Of a stretch of DNA of 34,813 nucleotides, positions 24,001 to 31,614 are shown piece by piece. The stretch lies in the NCBI RefSeq assembly GCF_000374825.1, contig NZ_KB895400.1:1-34813 (forward strand), read 5' to 3'. A model generated the notes under the pieces. That model was not told the origin of the DNA, did not search any database, and worked only from the letters and a program-made list of their open reading frames with translations. Position numbers and translations under genes: made by a program. This stretch comes from Paenibacillus sanguinis 2301083 = DSM 16941 (GTDB taxonomy: Bacteria; Bacillota; Bacilli; Paenibacillales; Paenibacillaceae). Position 1 is the first letter of the stretch. Each line of letters starts with the position of its first letter.

Positions 24001-24043
24001 AAAAGCCGCACAAGCGATCCGATGAGGACCCGTTTTGTGCGGC
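24001..24043 (-). terminator. Minus-strand terminator of the small basic protein gene
   Basis: GCCGCACAA (24005-24013) and TTGTGCGGC (24035-24043), nine perfect pairs. On the minus strand TTTT follows the stem (A run 24001-24004). It may also stop the ABC-F transcript arriving on the plus strand. Confidence 0.75.
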
Positions 24044-24062
24044 CTTGTTTGCGTTTGGCGAA

Positions 24063-24251
24063 CTACGAACCGCCTGTACGGCGACGCTGATTGTTAGGCT
24101 TTTTATTATTTTGGGATTTCAGTGCTTTGGTTTGAAGGCTGCCCTTGAGGCCGGGCTTATTGTCAGCTTGCTGCTGTTTTTTTTGTTGCAGCTTCTGGCG
24201 CATGGCTTCGGCCAGGTCGATTTTGCGAACATCCTTGTTATCTTCCGTCAA
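24063..24251 (-). CDS. Small basic Gln/Lys-rich protein, unknown
   Basis: A 62-residue protein read from TTG 24251: MTEDNKDVRKIDLAEAMRQKLQQKKQQQADNK... The ATG at 24260 sits directly against the AAAGGAG site, while TTG 24251 is nine bases from it, so TTG is preferred. The first half should be a helix; the C-terminal half is Lys/Asn/Gln/Arg-rich (KSQNNKKPNNQRRRTGGS), disordered and positively charged, which suits binding to nucleic acid. I do not recognise the family with confidence. A terminator follows the gene, which supports it being expressed. Confidence 0.6.
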   Translation of the reverse strand: MTEDNKDVRKIDLAEAMRQKLQQKKQQQADNKPGLKGSLQTKALKSQNNKKPNNQRRRTGGS

Positions 24252-24428
24252 ATATATCATCTCCTTTGAATGGAAAAGGGGGCTGTCCCTATTCTATACG
24301 TTTTTAAAAGCGGGTACAACGGGAATAATGGGTAACGCTGCTTTTGCCGGAGGAAACACTGTTTCTCTGGACCCACACGAGGGTTGTTTGCTAAGATAAG
24401 GAAACATTTTCATTGATATGGATGGAAG

Positions 24429-24447
24429 TTCAAAAATACTTTTTGAA
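24429..24447. repeat. Short palindrome TTCAAAAA-TAC-TTTTTGAA
   Basis: TTCAAAAA (24429-24436) and TTTTTGAA (24440-24447) form a perfect 8-bp inverted repeat 30 bp upstream of the CDF start. The core equals the terminal inverted repeats of the interspersed repeat (GTTCAAAAAGT / ACTTTTTGAAC), so it may be a remnant of that element, or an operator. Confidence 0.4.
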
Positions 24448-24476
24448 ATTTCCGGGAGTCTGGAGGTACTAGAGCC

Positions 24477-25346
24477 TTGGATATTTATGAGGATATACGT
24501 AAAGGGGAACGAGGAGCCTGGGTCAGTATTGCGGCTTACATTCTATTGTCCACGCTCAAGCTGATCAGCGGTTTCATTTTTGCTTCCAGCGCCCTGCTTG
24601 CTGACGGATTTAACAACCTCACCGATATCGTCGCTTCCATCGCCGTATTGGTAGGTCTGAGAATTTCGCAAAAGCCGCCTGATTCCGACCACGCTTACGG
24701 GCATTTTCGGGCCGAAACGGTTGCAGCGCTTGTGGCTTCTTTTATCATGGCGACGGTGGGGATTCAAGTTATCGTTAACGCGGTACGGTCGCTGGCAGCG
24801 GGAGAGCATACGGAACCTGATATTCGCTCTGCAATTATCGCTTTGGCCTGTGCGGCAGCAATGGGAGGCGTTTATTGGTATAATCAGCGATTAGCCAAAC
24901 AGATCAACAATCAGGCGCTAATGGCTGCCGCCAAGGATAATTTGTCCGATGCCTTGGTCAGTATTGGGGCGGCTGTTGGCATTATAGGAGCGCAATTCGG
25001 CTTGCCTTGGCTGGATGGAGTTGCTGCAATAGTAGTGGGTTTGCTCATCTGCAAGACGGCCTGGGATATCTTTCGTCAATCGACCCTTGACTTAACCGAT
25101 GGCTTTGATGAGAAGGAACTGGGTGATCTGCGCAGCACCATTGCCAGAACCAACGGGGTGGAGGGAATTAAGGATCTAAAAGCCCGCGTTCATGGCAATC
25201 ATGTATTAGTAGATGTTGTTATTGAGGTTGATCCGCAGTTGACGGTAATCCAGAGCCATCAAATCAGTGACCGTGTGGAAGAGAGCATGCGCAGGCTTCG
25301 TAATGTGATGCATGTGCATGTTCATGTCGAACCAAAGGACCCGTGA
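24477..25346 (+). CDS. Cation diffusion facilitator, manganese-exporter type
   Basis: A 289-residue CDF transporter with six membrane helices and a C-terminal cytoplasmic metal-sensing domain (from about residue 205, ending VMHVHVHVEP). Metal-site residues are Asn46/Asp50 in helix 2 (ADGFNNLTDIV) and Asp154/Asp158 in helix 5 (AAKDNLSDALVS). Zn exporters have Asp-Asp and His-Asp at these places; the N-D/D-D pattern is that of Mn exporters such as MneP/MneS and MntE. The start is TTG 24477, ten bases after GGAGG. No yybP-ykoY (Mn) riboswitch pattern was recognised in the 216-bp upstream gap. Export of Mn2+ by proton antiport is the best guess. Confidence 0.85.
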   Translation: MDIYEDIRKGERGAWVSIAAYILLSTLKLISGFIFASSALLADGFNNLTDIVASIAVLVGLRISQKPPDSDHAYGHFRAETVAALVASFIMATVGIQVIVNAVRSLAAGEHTEPDIRSAIIALACAAAMGGVYWYNQRLAKQINNQALMAAAKDNLSDALVSIGAAVGIIGAQFGLPWLDGVAAIVVGLLICKTAWDIFRQSTLDLTDGFDEKELGDLRSTIARTNGVEGIKDLKARVHGNHVLVDVVIEVDPQLTVIQSHQISDRVEESMRRLRNVMHVHVHVEPKDP

Positions 25347-25375
25347 ATACAGCATATTGTTTGGATTGAGCTATA

Positions 25376-25429
25376 AACCGAACCGCAGGATGGGATAAAT
25401 GGAGCCCTCCTTGCTGGTTCGGTTTTTTG
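25376..25429 (+). terminator. Terminator after the CDF gene
   Basis: AACCGAACC (25376-25384) pairs perfectly with GGTTCGGTT (25416-25424), then TTTT. From here to 25670 the gap is AT-rich and I see no gene or riboswitch in it; the c-di-AMP (ydaO) pattern often found before wall hydrolases was looked for and not seen. Confidence 0.8.
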
Positions 25430-25677
25430 TTACGCTTGTTTATCACGCTCATTTTTAATATGAAATAATTACCAACATTCAGTAGGTGCGACCAAAATAT
25501 GGGGCTATGGTTACAAAAAAGAAACTTTTTCGACGTGAACAAATGGAATGATATTCATCTATTTGAAATATATGAGGATTTTTTGGGTATTTAGTCGCTT
25601 TTTAATAACGAAGGCATGCCAATAAACAGGACTTTAGACTTGTATTTTGCTTTCCAGGCTACATGATAAACGACCGA

Positions 25678-25706
25678 TTTAGACATCTTTCGACAAGGGA
25701 TATAAT
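25678..25706 (+). promoter_or_regulatory. Sigma-A promoter of the NlpC/P60 gene
   Basis: TTTAGA (25678-25683), 17 bp, perfect TATAAT (25701-25706). TGGAC-GCAA-GTCCA (25706-25719) is a small palindrome over the start site. Confidence 0.6.
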
Positions 25707-25792
25707 GGACGCAAGTCCAAAGAAAGGAGAGATCAAGAAAACCAGTCCAAACGCACCAAGAACTTACTACATGTAGGAGGATTTGATTTTTT

Positions 25793-26806
25793 ATGAAACG
25801 AAGCGTAGCGATCACATTGTTGAGTGCCCTTCTTCTCTCTTCTTATACAGCTCTTCCCAATCAGGCTGCGGCGGCGACGGTTGCGTCAGCGAAGGCTACA
25901 GGATATATCGTTAGTGGCGTCAATTTTCGCGACCAGCCCTCTGTTTCCGGTAAAATCATCGGGTTTTTGAAGGAAGGCTCTGAAGTTGCCGTTCTGGATC
26001 AAAGCAATAAATATTTCTACAAGGTCCAATCGGAGGATGGAACAGTTGGTTATGTCAGTGCCAACAGCAAATACATTAAAGTGAATGCTAACTCTACTCC
26101 TGCCCCGACTCAGCCTTCCTTGGAGCAGTCGGCCAAAGTGGTGTATGGCGTCAACTTGCGTTCAAAACCGTCAACTTCGGGCAAGGTAATTACTATGCTT
26201 AGCAAGGGGACATCTTTAACCATTCTTGAGCAAAGCAATGCCAGCTTCTATAAGGTACGTACTTCGGATGGACGGACTGGCTATGTCAGTACGAATGACA
26301 AATACTTAAGTATTGAGGGCCAGAATCAGCCTACAGTGCCTCAGCCGTCCCCTGGTAGCGGGATCAGCCGACAGATTGATCAGGTTATTGAGACCGGGAT
26401 GAAATATTTGGGCACCCCTTATGAATTTGGGTCCAACCGCAATACGACAACCACCTTCGATTGCTCTGATTTTATCCGGCAAATTTTTAAGGAGACCCTG
26501 GGTATCACCTTGCCTACGGACTCTCGCAAGCAGGGACAATATATTAAGGATAATGACACTGCAGTTTACAATATCGATAGTCTCAAACGGGGCGATCTGG
26601 TCTTCTTCATGAGCTATAAAGGCTCGTCCGCCAAATCGTACCAAGGCATCAATAAATCAACCGCCCGTATTACTCACGTGGCCATGTACCTGGGGGACGG
26701 CAAGCTGCTGCACACTTACTCTAAGGAATCTGGCGGAGTCATATTGGACAAGCTCGACGGAGCTTGGGTTCACCGCTTTCTCTATGGGGGAAGTGTACTG
26801 AAATAA
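25793..26806 (+). CDS. Secreted SH3-SH3-NlpC/P60 cell-wall endopeptidase
   Basis: A 337-residue exported protein. Residues 1-27 are a signal peptide (MKRSVAITLLSALLLSS...AAA). Two bacterial SH3 (SH3_3) repeats follow at about 36-102 and 115-180, both with GVN-R--PS-SGK and GYVS, which bind the wall. After a Pro/Gln linker (PTVPQPSPGSG) comes an NlpC/P60 domain with catalytic Cys224 (TFDCSDF) and His295 (ITHVAMYLGDG). Such enzymes cut D-gamma-glutamyl-diaminopimelate links in peptidoglycan and serve in growth or cell separation. GTAGGAGG precedes the ATG. It has its own promoter. Confidence 0.93.
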   Translation: MKRSVAITLLSALLLSSYTALPNQAAAATVASAKATGYIVSGVNFRDQPSVSGKIIGFLKEGSEVAVLDQSNKYFYKVQSEDGTVGYVSANSKYIKVNANSTPAPTQPSLEQSAKVVYGVNLRSKPSTSGKVITMLSKGTSLTILEQSNASFYKVRTSDGRTGYVSTNDKYLSIEGQNQPTVPQPSPGSGISRQIDQVIETGMKYLGTPYEFGSNRNTTTTFDCSDFIRQIFKETLGITLPTDSRKQGQYIKDNDTAVYNIDSLKRGDLVFFMSYKGSSAKSYQGINKSTARITHVAMYLGDGKLLHTYSKESGGVILDKLDGAWVHRFLYGGSVLK

Positions 26807-26826
26807 TCATACGATTATCAAAGCTA

Positions 26827-26888
26827 GCGCCGCTTGGACGTTCTTTCCCTTCTGGGGAGGTCAACGTCAAAGCGGCGTTACCTGTTTT
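26827..26888 (+). terminator. Long hairpin, probable terminator after the NlpC/P60 gene
   Basis: GCCGCTTGGACGTT (26829-26842) pairs with AACGTCAAAGCGGC (26863-26876) with one mismatch. The 20-base loop can pair again (CTTTCC/GGGAGG). ACCTGTTTT follows, a poor T run, so termination is likely but not certain. Confidence 0.5.
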
Positions 26889-26963
26889 AGTTGGTAAATT
26901 TCGTGTTATAGTTAAAGAAGAAGCAGGCTTGACAAAACAAGCAGCGGAAAGCGAGGAACCTGG

Positions 26964-27452
26964 ATGATTTGGCAGATTAGTGTGGCAGTTGTGGCGGTAG
27001 CCTTCGTAGTGCTTGTCGTGTATCTGATCAAAACGTTGAAGGCAGCGGAGCAATCGCTGCTCACGACAACAACAACACTGCAGGAGGTGCAGAAGACGAT
27101 CGACGAGCTTGGCGTTGAGGTCAAGCAGATCGTTAAGCAAGCCAATGATTTGACGGGCGACCTGCAGCATAAGATGAAGCAAATTGATCCCGTGCTGGAA
27201 TCGGTCAAAAATGCCGGAGAGGTCTTAAACGAGGTCACCTTGGCTACCAAGCAGGTATCGGTGGCATTGGCTGGAAGAATCAAAAGCCGGAAACGTGCAC
27301 GGAGGGAAGCTGCCAAAACGGCGATAATACCACGGCCGGAAGTACAGCCTCCAGCAGTTGCAAGCCCACACGAAGCTAGTGCCAGTAAGCCAGCTGGCTG
27401 GATGAAGTGGGTGGATGTGGCTGCGGATGTATGGCAGAAATATCGGGATTAG
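26964..27452 (+). CDS. DUF948 domain protein (YtxG-like)
   Basis: A 162-residue protein with one N-terminal membrane helix (residues 3-23) and a long coiled coil (residues 28-100, TTTTTLQEVQKTIDELGVEVKQIVKQAND...), the DUF948 pattern of Bacillus YtxG. The C-terminal 60 residues are basic then Pro/Ala-rich and end in WMKWVDVAADVWQKYRD. In Bacillus, ytxG belongs to the sigma-B general stress regulon; here the gene lies immediately upstream of the sigB operon, which agrees. GCGAGGAAC is a modest ribosome site. No clear sigma-B promoter was found in front of it. Confidence 0.8.
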   Translation: MIWQISVAVVAVAFVVLVVYLIKTLKAAEQSLLTTTTTLQEVQKTIDELGVEVKQIVKQANDLTGDLQHKMKQIDPVLESVKNAGEVLNEVTLATKQVSVALAGRIKSRKRARREAAKTAIIPRPEVQPPAVASPHEASASKPAGWMKWVDVAADVWQKYRD

Positions 27453-27484
27453 GACAATATGGATACAGATACCGGTCATAAGCT

Positions 27485-27509
27485 GTTTCATTTTGGTTCG
27501 TAAGGGTAA
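27485..27509 (+). promoter_or_regulatory. Sigma-B-like promoter upstream of the sigB operon
   Basis: GTTTCA (27485-27490), 13 bp, GGGTAA (27504-27509). The sigma-B consensus as I know it is GTTTAA, 12-15 bp, GGGTAT, so each hexamer differs at one position. Its position before the operon that encodes SigB predicts autoregulation. Confidence 0.6.
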
Positions 27510-27556
27510 TATAAGTTAATAGGCTGGTTCACGGGAAAGAGCTGCACCGTATCCAG

Positions 27557-27591
27557 AGGGAATGGGGGACACTCCGTTCCCTTTATTTTTT
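27557..27591 (+). terminator. Terminator inside the leader of the sigB operon
   Basis: AGGGAATGGGG (27557-27567), GACA loop, CTCCGTTCCCT (27572-27582), eleven pairs with two G-T, then TTATTTTTT. It ends 15 bases before the first gene, leaving no room for a promoter after it, so the operon must be read through it. Confidence 0.8.
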
Positions 27592-27606
27592 GACAGGGAG
27601 ATTGCC

Positions 27607-28761
27607 ATGAGAATTTTAATCGTTGATGACAATATGACCAATGTTATTATCGTGCGTGAAATACTTAAGAAGGAAAAGTATCGGAATACAATTGCTGTAT
27701 CCTCGGCCAAGCAGATGTTTGAGCGGCTCGGTGTCAAGAACCTGGATTCCATAGAGGAAAGCGGCCCGTCAGATGTGGATTTGATCCTGCTGGATATGAT
27801 GATGCCGGAGATGGATGGCATCACCGCTTGCCGCTTGTTACAGCGCTCCGAGCATCTACGGGAGATTCCGGTTATTATGGTTACTGCGGTAGGTGACTCC
27901 AATAAACTGGCAGAAGCGCTGGATGCCGGGGCGGTCGACTATGTGACCAAGCCGATCAACAAGGTGGAGTTGATGGCCCGGATTCGCCTGGCGCTTCGGC
28001 TAAAGGTGGAGAAGGATTGGCATCGCAACCGTGATCAACGTATTCAGGAGGAGCTAAAGCTGGCCTCCCTTGTACAAAGCGCGGTGCTTAGCTCACCGAT
28101 CCGGGAGGATGAGATTGAGATTAACGCCATCTATAAGCCATCCTACGAGCTAGCCGGAGATTTGTACTCCTGGTATGCGCTTGGCGATGGAAGGTATGCC
28201 GTCATCTTGCTTGATATGATGGGCCATGGCATCTCCTCGTCCTTGTTCTGTATGTTCATTTCTTCTGTACTGAAGGATACCGTGCATACGTATGTTGAGC
28301 CGGAGAAGGTTATTCAGGAGCTTAACCGCCGTTTTATTCAACTACATATTGAAAGCAAGCTCATTCAATATTATTTTACGGCTATTTACTTGGTGGTGGA
28401 CACCCGTCACCGCAAAATTGATTACGTTAATGCCGGACATCCACCGGCGTTATTCTATCAAGGCAACGGCGAGCTTATCCGGATGGACCAGGTTGGCCCT
28501 CCCGTGGGATTATTTGATTACATCGAGACCGAGCCGCAGACCCTGTATTATGAAGGGGAGGGGCATATTGTGTTGTATACGGACGGGCTGACGGATACGC
28601 AGCCGGATTTGCAGGAGGAGCGCCAGGCTTGGCTGGAGGAACAGCTTGATGTGGACTGCCATCAATTTGATGAAGCAGAATTGCACAAGCTATTCTTTGG
28701 TGATGCGTTCCCTGAGGAACGGGAAGATGACAAATGCCTAGTATGGATTTCGTTAAAATAG
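27607..28761 (+). CDS. Response regulator with PP2C (SpoIIE-type) phosphatase, RsbY/RsbU-like
   Basis: A 384-residue regulator. Residues 1-125 are a receiver domain: Asp7-Asp8, phospho-acceptor Asp63 (LILLDMMMPEMDG), a Thr in MVTAVG and Lys in VTKPINK. A helical linker (DQRIQEELKLASLVQSAVLSS) leads to a PP2C/SpoIIE phosphatase domain with YELAGDLYSW, LLDMMGHGISSSL and LYTDGLTD as metal ligands. It should dephosphorylate RsbV when phosphorylated by a partner kinase, as RsbY does in Bacillus cereus. The start is ATG 27607 after GGGAG; the frame opens at 27562 inside the terminator. No sensor kinase is in the window. It is the first gene of the operon with rsbV, rsbW and sigB. Confidence 0.88.
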   Translation: MRILIVDDNMTNVIIVREILKKEKYRNTIAVSSAKQMFERLGVKNLDSIEESGPSDVDLILLDMMMPEMDGITACRLLQRSEHLREIPVIMVTAVGDSNKLAEALDAGAVDYVTKPINKVELMARIRLALRLKVEKDWHRNRDQRIQEELKLASLVQSAVLSSPIREDEIEINAIYKPSYELAGDLYSWYALGDGRYAVILLDMMGHGISSSLFCMFISSVLKDTVHTYVEPEKVIQELNRRFIQLHIESKLIQYYFTAIYLVVDTRHRKIDYVNAGHPPALFYQGNGELIRMDQVGPPVGLFDYIETEPQTLYYEGEGHIVLYTDGLTDTQPDLQEERQAWLEEQLDVDCHQFDEAELHKLFFGDAFPEEREDDKCLVWISLK

Positions 28762-28841
28762 TGGAAGTATCTGGCTTGATTCAGGGAGGTACAGGCTGGG
28801 TTATGTTGTAATAAGAAAACTTATTTCAGGAGAGAAGACGG

Positions 28842-29180
28842 ATGAATACAAGAAAAAGTGAGAAATTTTCTGCAACGCCCCAGTGGGAAGATGGGGTTCA
28901 TATCGTATATTTGCGAGGTGAACTGGACTTGTCCGCAGCCCCTGATTTCCGCAAATTGATGGAGCCGCTGGTAGGTAATGATGAAGCTGATTTGGTCATC
29001 AATCTGAAAGAACTGAAATACATTGACAGCACGGGCATCGGCATATTGCTGTCCATTCTGAAAGCGAGACAGGGGATGGCCTCGCGGTTTTACGTCCAGG
29101 AAGCCCCGGATCACATTCGCAAGTTGTTTGAAATGACCGGGATCGCTAAGTTCTTCGCCGCACAGGAGAATTCCCACTAA
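28842..29180 (+). CDS. rsbV: Anti-anti-sigma factor RsbV (STAS domain)
   Basis: A 112-residue STAS protein. The core VHIVYLRGELDLSAAPDFRKLMEPL precedes the phosphorylation motif LKELKYIDSTGIGILLSIL with Ser63 as the likely RsbW target. When unphosphorylated it binds RsbW and frees SigB. AGGAGAG gives the ribosome site. The gap to the phosphatase gene is 80 bp without a terminator; to rsbW it is 18 bp. The N-terminal extension of about 15 residues is slightly longer than in Bacillus RsbV. Confidence 0.9.
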   Translation: MNTRKSEKFSATPQWEDGVHIVYLRGELDLSAAPDFRKLMEPLVGNDEADLVINLKELKYIDSTGIGILLSILKARQGMASRFYVQEAPDHIRKLFEMTGIAKFFAAQENSH

Positions 29181-29198
29181 GGAAAGGATAGAGAAGCA

Positions 29199-29651
29199 AT
29201 GATAGAGCAAGCAGAGAAAATCGTCATCAGCCTGCCGGCAACTGCTGAGAATGTGGATATCGTAAGGCTGAATTTATATGGCGTGGCCTCCAAAATGGGG
29301 TTTTCATATGAAGAAATCGAGGACATGAAGGTAGCGGTATCCGAGGCGTGCAACAATTCTGTGTTATATGCATACAAGCATGCGCCCGGAACGATGGAGA
29401 TCACGTTCGACATACTGGTTGATGCCTTATCCATTACGGTCAAGGATCAAGGGGAGAGCTTTGAGCCGTGGGGCACAGACGGAGGGCGCGTAACCTTGCA
29501 TGACAAGGAGCTTAGCGAGGCACCTATCGGAGGTTTAGGTTTCTATTTAATGCAAGCGCTGATGGATGATGTCAGCGTGGAGAGCCAGCCCGGACAAGGA
29601 ACGAAGGTGATGATGGTCCGCAAGCTCCAGAGAAGTGAGGAGACTGTATGA
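29199..29651 (+). CDS. rsbW: Anti-sigma factor and Ser kinase RsbW
   Basis: A 150-residue GHKL-ATPase serine kinase. The N box is DMKVAVSEACNNSVLYAY (residues about 43-60), the G1 box is ITVKDQGESFEPW, and G2 is GGLGFYLMQALMDDV; this set is standard for RsbW/SpoIIAB-type anti-sigma kinases. It binds and inhibits SigB and phosphorylates RsbV. Its last codons overlap sigB by four bases (ATGA), indicating coupled translation and matched amounts of the two proteins. Confidence 0.92.
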   Translation: MIEQAEKIVISLPATAENVDIVRLNLYGVASKMGFSYEEIEDMKVAVSEACNNSVLYAYKHAPGTMEITFDILVDALSITVKDQGESFEPWGTDGGRVTLHDKELSEAPIGGLGFYLMQALMDDVSVESQPGQGTKVMMVRKLQRSEETV

Positions 29652-30424
29652 CCCACAAAGCGACTCCCCAAGGCGCTTTGAATGATTCTGTCCGTCTGAT
29701 CAAACAGTATCAGGCGACGAAAGACAATGAAATTGCTACCGAGCTGATTCGCAGATATGATTCAATGGTGAAGATGGCCGCTGGCAAAATTGCTCGCAAT
29801 AGGCCCGATCTCTACGAAGATCTGTATCAAGTTGGCGAAATGGCGCTTGTTCGCTTGTTGCAGCAGTATGACAGTGAGCTGGGTATCCCGTTTGAGCCAT
29901 ATGCGATGAAGAGTATGATCGGGCATATGAAGAACTATTTACGCGACAAATCCTGGTATATTCAGGTGCCGCGCCGCATCAAGGAGAAGGGGGCCTTGGT
30001 TCAGCAGGCCATTGATGAGCTGACCATGAGGCTGGAGCGTTCCCCTGATGTGAAGGAAATTGCGGATTTCCTCGAACTGTCGGTAGAAGAGACGGTGGAG
30101 GTGCTTGCTGGACGAGAGTGCTACCATTATGTCTCTCTCGATTCTCCTTTGTCTGCGGACGAGAGCGCCGCAACGCTTGGCGAGCTGATCAGTGCGGACG
30201 TGGATGATTATGATGCCGTAGAGAACCGCATGGATCTTCAGGAGGCTTTGGGACACCTGAAGGCCCAGGAACAGGAAGTGCTGCTGCTAGCCTTTCAGGA
30301 GGGGCAATCCCAGCGGGCCATTGCCCAGAGGCTGGGAGTCTCCCAGATGAGTGTCTCCCGAATTCAGAAGCGGGCCACGGAGAAGCTGAAGCAAATAATG
30401 GACGATTACCATGTAAATGGATAA
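29648..30424 (+). CDS. sigB: RNA polymerase sigma factor SigB
   Basis: A 258-residue sigma-70 group 3 factor. Region 2 is DSMVKMAAGKIARNRPDLYEDLYQVGEMALVRLLQQYD (-10 recognition follows in IGHMKNYLRDKSWYIQVPRRIKEKG), region 3 is ELTMRLERSPDVKEIADFLELSVEETVEVL, and region 4 has the helix-turn-helix QSQRAIAQRLGVSQMSVSRIQKRATEKLK. The ATG overlaps the rsbW stop. With the adjacent RsbV and RsbW this is the general-stress or a related sporulation-type sigma; gene order argues for SigB. A terminator follows directly. Confidence 0.9.
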   Translation: MTHKATPQGALNDSVRLIKQYQATKDNEIATELIRRYDSMVKMAAGKIARNRPDLYEDLYQVGEMALVRLLQQYDSELGIPFEPYAMKSMIGHMKNYLRDKSWYIQVPRRIKEKGALVQQAIDELTMRLERSPDVKEIADFLELSVEETVEVLAGRECYHYVSLDSPLSADESAATLGELISADVDDYDAVENRMDLQEALGHLKAQEQEVLLLAFQEGQSQRAIAQRLGVSQMSVSRIQKRATEKLKQIMDDYHVNG

Positions 30425-30437
30425 ACAGGTGTTTATG

Positions 30438-30467
30438 CGCTGCTGCAAGGTTTGGGCAGCGTTTTTT
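30438..30467 (+). terminator. Terminator of the sigB operon
   Basis: CGCTGC (30438-30443) pairs with GCAGCG (30456-30461), then six T. Confidence 0.75.
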
Positions 30468-30597
30468 AATCCTCCATCTTTTCTGATACTGACGGCTGCA
30501 TATTCCGATATTCTCCTCTGACTGCTTGTAGCCATTGGGCCACAGCTATACTATACTGTGGTAGGTAAGCAAGCGGGTATAAGGAGAGAATGAATCC

Positions 30598-31605
30598 ATG
30601 GATTATCAAGAAGCATTGCTAATCAGAGAATATCGAGCAGGTATTCTGGAGTGCGCCCATTATGGGCATATATGTGTAATAAATGAACGAGGCGAAGTGC
30701 AAGGGCACGTTGGCAACCCTCACGCTATGGTATTTACGCGCTCCTCGGCCAAGCCGATTCAGGCAATTCCGGGCATTCGGGCAGGCATTCATAAGACTTA
30801 CCATTTAAATGATGAGGAAATTGCCGTAATGGCTGCCTCTCATCGATCCGAGGCTGCCCATGTGGAGGTGCTGGAGCGATTGCTCCATAAGGTGGGGTTA
30901 GCAGAAGAGCAGCTGGTATGTGCCCCAAGCCTGCCGCTGGACAGCTCGGCAAGAGAGCAATTGCTGCGCCAGGGAGGAGAGAGAAGACGCTTGTACCACA
31001 ATTGCTCCGGCAAGCATCTTGGTGTACAAGCGTATTGCAAGCTAAAGGGCGAATCTCTGGATACCTACAATTTGCCGGAGCATCCGGTGCAACAGGAAAT
31101 TTTGAGTACCTTAGCGGAGCTGGCGGATATCCCCCGGGAACAAATTGCCCTGGGCACAGATGGCTGCGGCTTTCCGGTCTTTGCCCTGCCCCTTTCCGCT
31201 TTAGCGGGGGCTTACTTGAAGCTGGCGTGTCCTGATCTGATTGCTGACCCGGACACCGCCAGTGCAGCAAATACCATTGCCAGAGCCATGAACCGATATC
31301 CCAAATTGGTAGCCGGCACGGGGCGCATCGATTCCATCTTGCTGGAGGATGACAACATCGTAGCGAAGGGTGGCTTCAAGGGAGTATATGCCTTTGCTTT
31401 GCGTCATGAACGTCTGGGCGTGACCTTCAAGATTCAGGACGGCTCTGAGGAGGAATGGGGGTTAATCGCTTTAACCGTGCTGGAGCAGCTAGGGTATGGG
31501 AACGAAGAGACGCTTCGCAGGCTGTGCGAAGCGTTCCCATCCGCCATTCATAATGACGAGGGCTGGCAGGTTGGCCAGTCCGAAGCCGCCTTTAAGCTTG
31601 CTTAA
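30598..31605 (+). CDS. Asparaginase (L-asparaginase II / Rhizobium-type family)
   Basis: A 335-residue enzyme of the asparaginase II family (thermolabile Rhizobium etli type), distinct from the AnsA/AnsB fold. Signature stretches are AMVFTRSSAKPIQAIP, MAASHRSEAAHVEVL (S-H pair), YHNCSGKHLGVQAYCK and ALGTDGCGFPVFALPLSALA, followed by VAGTGRIDS and KGGFKGVYAFA. The Ser-Lys pairs in RSSAK and NCSGKH are thought to be catalytic. It should hydrolyse asparagine to aspartate and ammonia in the cytoplasm. AAGGAGAG precedes the ATG; TATACT near 30547 may be the -10. The 3' end carries a strong inverted repeat (31510-31534). It converges with the DUF1128 gene, nine bases apart. Confidence 0.88.
   Translation: MDYQEALLIREYRAGILECAHYGHICVINERGEVQGHVGNPHAMVFTRSSAKPIQAIPGIRAGIHKTYHLNDEEIAVMAASHRSEAAHVEVLERLLHKVGLAEEQLVCAPSLPLDSSAREQLLRQGGERRRLYHNCSGKHLGVQAYCKLKGESLDTYNLPEHPVQQEILSTLAELADIPREQIALGTDGCGFPVFALPLSALAGAYLKLACPDLIADPDTASAANTIARAMNRYPKLVAGTGRIDSILLEDDNIVAKGGFKGVYAFALRHERLGVTFKIQDGSEEEWGLIALTVLEQLGYGNEETLRRLCEAFPSAIHNDEGWQVGQSEAAFKLA
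31510..31534. repeat. Intragenic 10-bp perfect hairpin near the asparaginase 3' end
   Basis: ACGCTTCGCA (31510-31519), loop GGCTG, TGCGAAGCGT (31525-31534). It lies 71 bases before the asparaginase stop and about 80 bases past the stop of the convergent DUF1128 gene, so it could end that gene's transcript, though no T run follows. Confidence 0.5.
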
Positions 31606-31614
31606 TCTTACGTC

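Noticed and set aside
24261..24476. yybP-ykoY manganese riboswitch before the CDF gene
   Set aside because: The short match GGTAACGCT is isolated; the paired loops of that riboswitch could not be drawn.
25430..25792. c-di-AMP (ydaO) riboswitch before the NlpC/P60 gene
   Set aside because: Expected because such switches often precede wall hydrolases, but the conserved core motifs were not found and the promoter lies within 115 bp of the start.
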